A stretch of 27,259 nucleotides of DNA, from assembly GCA_003427395.1 (NCBI GenBank), contig BFEA01000443.1, forward strand, positions 967,202-994,460. The letters run 5' to 3'. The stretch comes from Chara braunii (lineage: Eukaryota; Streptophyta; Charophyceae; Charales; Characeae). Under the pieces are notes generated by a model that saw only the letters and a list, made by a program, of their open reading frames with translations, was not told where the DNA came from and searched no databases. Below, piece after piece: positions 21,238 to 27,259 of the stretch (the stretch's first letter is position 1; each line of letters starts with the position of its first letter). The translations under genes were made by a program, and so were the position numbers.

Positions 21238-22195
21238 ACGCATAGAACCCATGGTCGCATAATCGCTGGAGGACATTGTGAAGGTGAATCAGATGTTCCT
21301 CTAAGGTACGACCACAGACCAGGATGTCGTCAAGGTATACTAGAACCAAGTCCTCAAGAACGTCTTGGAACATCGTGTTCATGGCCGTCTGGAAGGTGAC
21401 AGGTGCATTACGGAGACCAAGGCATGACGGTAAACTCATAGTTCTCAAAACGAGAACGGAAAGCGGTCTTAGGCTGGTCCTCCTCGGCTACACGGATCTG
21501 GTAATATCCGTTATGAGGATTGATCTTCGTGAAAAAGTGGTGGCCGAAGAGGCGGTAAACAGATCATCAGGGTGGGGCATAGGATAACTGTTTATGGCCA
21601 TATAGTCGTTGAGACCACAGTAGTCGAGGCTGAGGCGGATGGTGTTGTCCTTCATGCGGTCAAAGAGGACAGGTGCACTCCATGAGGACGTACTCGGTTT
21701 AATAAAGCCCTGATGAAGCAGAATGCGGTAGTTGGGTTCGAGCCGGATGCAGTATGGGGCATGATGCTGAATGCGGTAGCTGGGTTTGAGCCGGATGTGG
21801 TGCTCGATATCGAGCATAGGGGGGATGCTGCTATAGGAAACAAATGGTGGAAAGACATCGTGATACTCGTGAAGGAGGGCAGCGACGCTAGGCTGCAAGG
21901 AAGAAAGAAGGGTATCAAATTCCTTGGCGGTCGTGGCGTCTGACGCAGGGGTGAAGGGAGTCGGTGTGGGAATACGTACAGAGGGAGTCTCACTGGTTAG
22001 AGATGCAACAAAGTGAGATGAGCTAGCAGGGGTGGAGGATGAGGAGGTTGAAGGATCAAGAGGGTCGGGGGGCTCGGGGAGTGGTGGGTCGAGCTCGACC
22101 AACCCAGCATCCTGATGCATGGAGTTACAAGTGAGGAGATCCGTAATATCGACAACATAGAGTTCGGCATCCGGCGGACGAAAGATGTGGTGGAA
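21238..22195 (-). pseudogene. Ty3/gypsy reverse transcriptase, N-terminal part
   Basis: Reverse transcriptase copies the element's RNA into DNA. The minus strand reads a linker (ALLHEYHDVFPP), then HHIRLKP, SSWSAPVLF, a degenerate R-L-S-L-D-Y core and the PMPHPDDLF block in one frame. A one-base shift near 21540 leads to GYYQIRVAEEDQPKTAFRSR and FTVMP. A second shift near 21430 leads to LGLRNAPVTFQTAMN and the catalytic YLDD box (21326-21337), then LEEHLIHLHNVLQRL and HGFYA. The family would continue with a K/C-rich block, but the giant LTR starts here. The duplicated S-Y-R-I / N-Y-R-I stretch near 21730-21790 reflects a small internal tandem repeat. A TAG at 22196-22198 separates it from protease in the same frame. 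Confidence 0.88.
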
Positions 22196-22198
22196 CTA

Positions 22199-22695
22199 AG
22201 TAGGTGTTAAGATGGCGACATTGACAGGGGAGAGAGATGTAGAGTCCGATTCGTGCAACAATGGAATACGACATTGCTTCCCATCCTTGGCATCGAGGAC
22301 AAGATCGTTGTGGATCCAATCGGGACCAGAATGGGCTAATTGATGGGAGTAGGCGGTGCCGAGAACAAGGTCGTATAGGGTTTTGATGGCGTCGAAGGTC
22401 CACTGGTCATGGAACCGAGGGACCTTGCGAAGGCTAAGGGGCATCCGCAAGGGAAAGGAGAACGGAAGATCAGGCACCACACAATCGACGAAGGACTTGG
22501 CCTGATTGTCACCAAGCGTAACGATGGCAGTAGAAGGGTAGGCAGATGTATAGAGAGATGCTTCCTTAGATGAGCGAGGATGTATAAAATCACTAGTAGA
22601 GCCTGAGTCACATAGTGCGTAATGAACCTTGGTGGAGGTCCCGAGGCGCACCAGAATAATAGGTAAAGTGCAGTCCGGGTTGTGTAAGCATGAGA
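22199..22695 (-). pseudogene. Ty3/gypsy aspartic protease region
   Basis: The retropepsin-like protease would cut the Gag-Pol polyprotein. The minus-strand frame reads VHYALCDSGSTSDFIHP, with the catalytic D-S-G-S at 22598-22609 preceded by the hydrophobic strand typical of gypsy proteases. It continues through VTLGDNQ, DLVLGTAYSHQLAHSGPDW (the family's L-G-x-x-W-L region, here altered) and on into the RT linker in the same frame, apart from the TAG at 22196-22198. D-S-G-S in place of D-T/S-G-A is a tolerated variant in plant gypsy families. Upstream coding switches frame near 22690. Confidence 0.82.
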
Positions 22696-23110
22696 CATCG
22701 CAAATAGGGTGTGCTCTCTGAGGCGGAGACGTTCCTGGTGGACCTTAACACACTCGAGGTCTAGGAAGTCGATGATATCCTCGACTGTTACAAGGGAAAC
22801 ACTGCAGCGGGCCGTGCTTAGAGCACGCCTAGGAGGAGGAGAAGGAGGAGGATAAGAAGAGATGTTCGGCAAAGAAGGGGAGGGTGTACCAGCGTCGCTA
22901 GGGTCAACCAAAGGTGACGGCTGACCCGAGTCATCATGGAGAGCAGCAAGCGACGAGAAGGTAGAGTCGCAAGCAGGTATATTGGCTACTGTAGGAGGGT
23001 CAGGAGAACGGAAGATCGCTGCTAGGTGGCTGCGGCGCTCGATGTCGAAACTGGGGGGTCAGGCTGAGGGCGGGCCTAATGAGCAAAGTGACGCTGGAGG
23101 GCGTCTACGT
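22696..23110 (-). pseudogene. gag-protease linker of the gypsy element
   Basis: One minus-strand frame (about 22911-22690) reads a Pro/Ser-rich stretch (PSLPNISSYPPPSPPPRR) followed by EDIIDFLDLECVKVHQERL, a plausible spacer before protease. The stretch 22912-23110 has stops in all frames I followed and no motif. It is listed as part of the broken gag-pol because it lies between knuckle and protease. Confidence 0.5.
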
Positions 23111-23114
23111 AGGG

Positions 23115-23156
23115 GCAAGTGGACGAGGTATGACCAGGTAAGTGACAACGAGTACA
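23115..23156 (-). pseudogene. gag CCHC zinc knuckle of the gypsy element
   Basis: Fourteen minus-strand codons read CTRCHLPGHTSSTC, an exact C-X2-C-X4-H-X4-C nucleocapsid knuckle that would bind the element's RNA. It is in a different frame from the gag segments on one side and protease on the other, so frameshifts flank it. All metal ligands are intact. Confidence 0.88.
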
Positions 23157-23191
23157 AATACCTCACGCAATGGAAGTCCTCACTCTCCTCA

Positions 23192-25213
23192 GTAGTCAAT
23201 TGGGCCTGAGGGAAGATGAAACCCGCAGGTAGGGGCTGCTATGAGGCCGATGAGCGAGTCCTTGTGGATGAGGACTGGCGTTGCGGAGAAGGTTCGGGCA
23301 AGGTGCTCATCCAGGTCGAGATCGTCTCCGTCAACAGGGGACTGAGGGTCAAGTCCTTGATCGGGGTCACTCAGGGAGCTATCGGAGCCAGTACCGTCAT
23401 CTGTGCTCGAAGGCTCGCGAAGCATGACCTGAACGCTACGAAAGAAGGATCGTCCAGGACCTCGACGACGGCCGTGGCGATATGTGGAAGACTGTCGGGG
23501 TCGGGATGTACCAAGTGATGTAGTAGCAGCGGGAGGGGCAGCACCAGGCTGAGGTGTCGAGCCAATGAGTGGTGTGTAGGTGAGCTAGATGGCCTTGGCG
23601 ATGTTGAAAGCCTCAATTAGGTGTGGATCGAGTATGCCATCATTTGTAACTGGAATGGCTGGGGTAGGCCTGCGCGGAAACGCTGGACCGTGGTGTCATC
23701 AGTTATGGCGGTGATGGGAATTTGGGCGCGTACACGGTGGGATGCCGTGATATATGACTCTAAGGCATTGTTGCCACCAAGCCATCTGATCGAGGCCACA
23801 CGGGTAATCGGGTCGCGAGGAGGCATAGGGCGAGAGAAGTACTGCTGAAGAAAGTCACGAAACTCTACATACGTCATGCCCTCGTGTACACCCTGTTATG
23901 CGCGAAGGGCGAGGAAGTCACGCCACGTGGAGGCAGCTCGAGCCTTGAAGCGAGCGGAGATCTCGGTAGGCCACAGATCCATGGGGACACCATGAAACCG
24001 AAGCTTCTCCTCGAAGGTAGTGATCCATCCGTGGAGCTCAGAGGCCTTGTCGTCGAACTGTGGAAGTCGGTCCGGTCGGAACTGGGGTACGTAAGTTGGG
24101 GACCAATAGTGAGAGGTGAGAGAAAGGGAAGATTGGGACAAAAGGACAAAGGGAGTAGTAACACCACTAGAGGTGCTAGAAAGGGGAGGAAGCTAGGGAA
24201 ATGGTCTCTGACATATTGTGGTGGCCAGTGGGGGGAGAGCAAAGTGCATCGCAGCCACCTGTGTCTGGTGTTGTCGCAACTTGTCAATAAATGAAATGAG
24301 CGATAGGCTGGGCCGCTATGTGTGGGCGAGGAGGCTGGTTGCCCTCAAGTTGGTGAATGCGGTCCATAGCCACTACGAGCTGGTGGTGAAGGTCAACAAT
24401 CTGTGTCTGAGGTGTCAGAGGAGGTGGGGGAGGAGACAAGGGGGCGGGGGGTGATGAGGTAGGGGCCATAGAAACTAAAGTCCAAGAGGTGGCGGGACAA
24501 GATGCCATGAGTCCTGGGGAGGAAAGTGCGGGGGTGGGAACTTGGGAGGAAGAGATGGCTGCAGAGGAAAGGTGAGTCAGAGGAGAGGATATGCCACTCG
24601 TGGTAGAGACAAGCGTGTAGATGACGCCAGACGAAGAAGGAGAGGAAGATGATATAGATGTTGATGTAGTGGCTGGGGTGGTGGAATGCGGGATGCAAAA
24701 TTGGAGAGGGGGGAGAGAACGGGTTCGACACTCTGTTTGTGTCATACGGTCCAACAGGGTTGCAAACTGAGCGTCAAGACGATGTGTCATGTGGTCAGAT
24801 AGGGTGGCAAGTTGCACACCGAAACGGTCTTGCATCCGTTGTAGGAACATAGCAAGCGCATCCGCCGGGGTAGAGGCGGTAGCACCAGAGTCTACCGCAG
24901 TAGCAGCGACGGGTGATTGGGTTGCGATTTCGTGGGCGAGAAGTGCAAGGCTGTCACTAGTGGAGCAAGCTAGGATCAAGGAATCTGCGCTCCGCATGGA
25001 GTCGATAGATGAAGAGGATGAAGATGGTGTGGAGGGAGAGCTAGGACGGAAGAAACGCTCAGTGGCCGCGGTCGGCGTATCAAAGGGAGTGAGACGTTGG
25101 GAAGCGTGGGCATCTTGAGCTCGATTTTGTAGAGCACGTTGAGAGTGGTCACGTGAGGCTAGGGTGGACGGAGAACGAAGGGCAATGGAAATGAAGTCTA
25201 ACGGACTTGCAAA
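23192..25213 (-). pseudogene. Ty3/gypsy gag, frameshifted
   Basis: Capsid protein gene. A Ser/Thr/Pro-rich N-terminus with coiled-coil-like stretches (ADALAMFLQRMQDRFGVQL) is open from 25213, with the first ATG at 24997, to 24287. A shift near 24290 leads to a second frame holding the gag core: LPQFDDKASELHGWITTFEE, DLWPTEISARFKARAASTW, FRDFLQQYFSRPM and VQRFRAGLP. This frame is broken by TAG at 24193-24195 and TAA at 23896-23898. Another shift near 23640 leads to DPHLIEAFNIAKAI, a TAG at 23585-23587, an Arg-rich run and an Asp/Ser-rich acidic tail ending at 23189-23191. The W-F-E-x-L and W-R-D-F-L blocks match the Retrotrans_gag domain by motif. Confidence 0.82.
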
Positions 25214-25216
25214 ATT

Positions 25217-26261
25217 AAATCAAGAAAATTCAGAGGTGGATTGAGGGAGGGATCGGAAAATTTCCAATTCGGGCGAGCGGATGAGAATAAATTTTCAAAG
25301 ACTGACGTCGAGTATAGAGAAAGGCATGCATAAAATAATCACAAAGTCAAAATAAAATTCCAAAATTATTTGAACATAAATTCAAAATTTAAAATAAACA
25401 AAATTAAAAAAAATATATATATATTCGTAATTTTTTTCTTTTTCTAATGTACTATATCATATTCACTAATATTGTATCAATAGTATTATCGCGGAGAAGA
25501 TAGAAGAGGTGAAGATGAGTTTGGGGGAGAAGTTTGAAATAAAATGAAAACTTTTGTATCGTATTTCCGAAATAAAAAGAAATTTGAAAAATATTTGAAA
25601 TAAAAATAAAAAACTAATTCCTAAATTAAGAATTTACGATGAAATGGCAAAAGGAATTAATGAAAGCCAATAAAATAAATCAAGGTAAATTTTAAAATTT
25701 TTTAGATTAAGTTAAGAAAATTTAGCTACATGTTGCAAATTTAAGCGAATTTCAAAGAAATTTAAAAGAATTCCAAAAGAATAAAAAAAAGACTTGCAGA
25801 ATTTGGGAATTTTATGGGGGGCAGAAAGTAGAAGTAGAGTCGGTGTCATAAGAACTAAATTCAGTAAATTTCAAAATTTATTTCATAAATTTTTGAAATG
25901 AAATGAAATTTTAAACTAAATAACGAAAAGATTTTGGTGTAATAAAGGAATTCACGACTTTTGAACAAAAACGCCATAATTAATTTCGTGCACGGAGTTG
26001 GAGGAAGAGAGAATGAGGATCAATCCTATCGAATTAGGTAGAATTTCCGCACGGCAGAATGGACGACATTATCAGAGAAGCACAAGGAGAGACAATACTC
26101 GTCACACATATTAGGAATTTTAGATGATGCGACCGATTAGGTGTGATGGTAGAGGGGAGAAGGGCGAATGGAGAGGAGATAGAACGGGAAGAGAAACACA
26201 AGATCTTTTAGAGAGATCGACAAGAGGGAGAGGGGGGGATTAGTAAGAGGAAGTGAGATTG
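25217..26261. other. AT-rich non-coding DNA upstream of gypsy gag
   Basis: No protein or RNA gene was seen. The first 780 bases are very AT-rich, with repeated GAAATTT/AAATTTT words and a short (AT)n at about 25411-25421. The minus strand at 26270-26264 reads TGGTATC, the first seven bases of the tRNA-iMet primer-binding site, but the match stops there and no LTR end adjoins it. This stretch could be the gypsy leader or unrelated flank. Confidence 0.5.
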
Positions 26262-26271
26262 ACGATACCAC

Positions 26272-26322
26272 GCTCCCGGTCAGCCGGGAGCAATCGAGGT
26301 CCTTCCTCCTAGTCGAGGAAGG
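26272..26322. other. two adjacent perfect hairpins
   Basis: GCTCCCGG/CCGGGAGC (26272-26279, 26284-26291, loop TCAG) is followed nine bases later by CCTTCCTC/GAGGAAGG (26301-26308, 26315-26322, six-base loop). Both have 8-bp perfect stems. They lie between the AT-rich stretch and the rRNA fragment. Function unknown. Confidence 0.85.
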
Positions 26323-26444
26323 TCTTCAATCAACCCCTAAAGGGTCTTCTTGATCGTTCCCCCGGTGGAACAACGAGGTCGTCGGATCGAATGCGCGCAA
26401 TGAAGGTGAGCAGCTGTGACAATGATGATGTCGACGATGGCGGC

Positions 26445-26463
26445 GATGATGATGATGATGATG
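26445..26463. repeat. (GAT)n microsatellite
   Basis: About six GAT repeats within a Gly/Asp-codon-like GATGGCGGC context at 26420-26465. The surrounding 26323-26498 shows no supported gene. Confidence 0.85.
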
Positions 26464-26498
26464 GCTCGTGGAGATGGCGGCACACCGAATGTCGGGGG

Positions 26499-26757
26499 AG
26501 CAAAAAGCAGCGTCGCTGTGAACGCTTGATTGGCACAACCCAGTTATCCCTGTGGTAGCTGCTCTAACACCTCTAGCTTGAAGTGCTGAAACGTTAGAGG
26601 ATCGATAGGCCACGCTCTCACAATTTGTATTCGGATTGGAAATCAAAATCAAATGTGCTTTTGTCCTCTTCCTCCTCACGAGATTTTTGTTCTCGTTAAG
26701 TTCATCTCAGGATAATTGCGTTATCTTCTAGCGGATGTGCCGCTCCAGCCAAGCCCT
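26499..26757 (-). rRNA. divergent fragment of 25S/28S large-subunit rRNA
   Basis: Read as reverse complement this is the domain V/VI part of eukaryotic cytosolic LSU rRNA. Blocks matching the universal sequence on the + strand include CAGTTATCCCTGTGGTA (26541-26557), ACACCTCTAGCTT (26567-26579), GGATCGATAGGCCACGCT (26599-26616), the CACGAG...CTCGTT block near 26678-26698, and GATGTGCCGC near 26734-26743. They are in correct order and spacing. Many substitutions fall in positions that are near-invariant in eukaryotes, and both flanks depart from rDNA. It is therefore a pseudogene fragment of about 260 bp, not a working gene; similarity might extend leftward to about 26485. A retrotransposed or recombined rDNA scrap, or contamination from a fast-evolving lineage, are alternatives. 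Confidence 0.88.
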
Positions 26758-27122
26758 GGTGCGCACGTGCGCGGAGGCGGAGGTAAATTGGGGAAGGAGC
26801 GTGGGAAGGGAGGGGAGGCAAATCACACTGGGAAGCAGGGGAGTGGGGTCGAGATGCGGGGGGGAAAGAGAGATGGGCGGGAAGGGGGGAGGGATCGCAG
26901 GGGGGGAACGCGATCAGGTGGGATCGAGGTCGGGAGTACGGGGGGAAGAATCGGGGCGAGTCCGGATCAGCGGGGGGGGGGAAGGAGGTGGGCGAAGTGA
27001 GGAGAAGATGGGGGAAGTCGGGATCAGAGGGAGATCAGGGAGAAAGTCGGGATTGGGGGGGGAGTAGAATCGGGGACGGATTGGGGGAAAGAGGGCGGGA
27101 AGTCGTGTGAACCGGCTAGGGG
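26758..27122. repeat. G-rich, purine-biased low-complexity tract
   Basis: The + strand is dominated by G and A with many G runs of three or more, including ten Gs at 26972-26981. It contains multiple clusters that could form G-quadruplexes. Open frames here are composition-driven and not supported as genes. It ends at the adapter. Confidence 0.8.
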
Positions 27123-27160
27123 CTGTCTCTTATACACATCTAGATGTGTATAAGAGACAG
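27123..27160. other. Nextera mate-pair junction adapter (artificial sequence)
   Basis: CTGTCTCTTATACACATCT (27123-27141) is followed directly by its reverse complement AGATGTGTATAAGAGACAG (27142-27160). This is the Tn5 mosaic end twice, head to head, the exact circularisation junction of the Nextera mate-pair protocol. It is a library artefact left in the assembly, so sequence on its two sides need not be adjacent in the genome. Confidence 0.97.
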
Positions 27161-27259
27161 GTCACATGGCTCCCCGCACTAACATTCTCACTAACTCCCT
27201 TATCTACTAACTTTTTCTTAATTCCATCCGCATAATCGGATTCGCCAGGCCTAAAAACC
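27161..27259. repeat. third copy of an LTR fragment, after the adapter
   Basis: From 27165 (CATGGCTCCCCGCACTAAC) the sequence matches 7837-7931 and 19914-20008 nearly base for base. It is an LTR piece of the giant element family. Its position here is not trustworthy because of the adapter immediately to its left. Confidence 0.92.

Larger units (their letters stand above)
21238..25216 (-). mobile_element. Ty3/gypsy retrotransposon, degenerate, interrupted in RT
   Basis: In minus-strand order the segment carries gag, a CCHC knuckle, an aspartic protease and the first part of reverse transcriptase. It stops exactly where the giant LTR begins. RNase H is missing here but occurs at 2368-2532 on the same strand. 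Several one-base frameshifts and stops separate the parts. No flanking LTR was recognised on the right; the AT-rich DNA beyond 25216 may be its leader. Confidence 0.82.

Noticed and set aside
22982-23518. + strand open frames of 75-100 codons across the gypsy gag
   Set aside because: They are antisense to the gag and zinc knuckle and show no family motif.
26264-26270. Seven-base match to a tRNA-iMet primer-binding site (TGGTATC, minus) upstream of gypsy gag
   Set aside because: The match ends after seven bases and no LTR terminus ending in CA adjoins it; too short to call.

Overview
The window looks like repeat-derived nuclear DNA from a eukaryote. No intact protein-coding gene was found. 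Almost all of it is broken retrotransposons of three kinds, on the minus strand. A primer-binding site matching the 3' end of tRNA-Asp and a Ty3/gypsy-type gag-PR-RT element would fit the green lineage (land plant or streptophyte alga). That assignment is an inference and is weak.

Layout. Positions 1-2364 hold the C-terminal half of a LINE (non-LTR) reverse transcriptase, minus strand, with stops and a frameshift. It joins in frame to a scrap of Ty3/gypsy RNase H (2368-2532). From 2533 to 21237 lies a very large LTR retrotransposon, also minus strand. It has two LTR copies (2533-9164, truncated at its left end, and 14461-21237, about 6.8 kb, beginning TGTCG and ending CGACA). The 5.3-kb interior (9165-14460) carries an 18-nt tRNA-Asp-type primer-binding site and a degenerate gag with a zinc knuckle; I could find no pol. 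The two LTRs share internal arrays: a ~121-bp tandem repeat, a series of hairpins with different stems around a common core, and a tRNA-like A box/B box pair. The interior holds a second, unrelated hairpin series.

Positions 21238-25216 hold a broken Ty3/gypsy element (gag, CCHC knuckle, protease, first part of RT). Its RT stops at the LTR edge, and the RNase H scrap at 2368-2532 lies on the other side of the big element in the correct order and strand. The simplest reading is that the giant-LTR element inserted into this gypsy copy and that one junction later suffered a deletion. A 5'-truncated LINE then appears to sit in the gypsy RNase H.

Positions 25217-26498 are AT-rich then mixed non-coding DNA. 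Positions 26499-26757 are a divergent fragment of eukaryotic 25S/28S rRNA on the minus strand, followed by a G-rich, purine-biased tract to 27122. Positions 27123-27160 are an exact Nextera mate-pair junction adapter (two mosaic ends head to head), so the last 99 bases, a third copy of part of the LTR, are joined artificially. Scattered Ns at 7856-7899 fall exactly where two other repeat copies differ, which points to repeat collapse in the assembly. Long-range conclusions therefore need checking against long reads.
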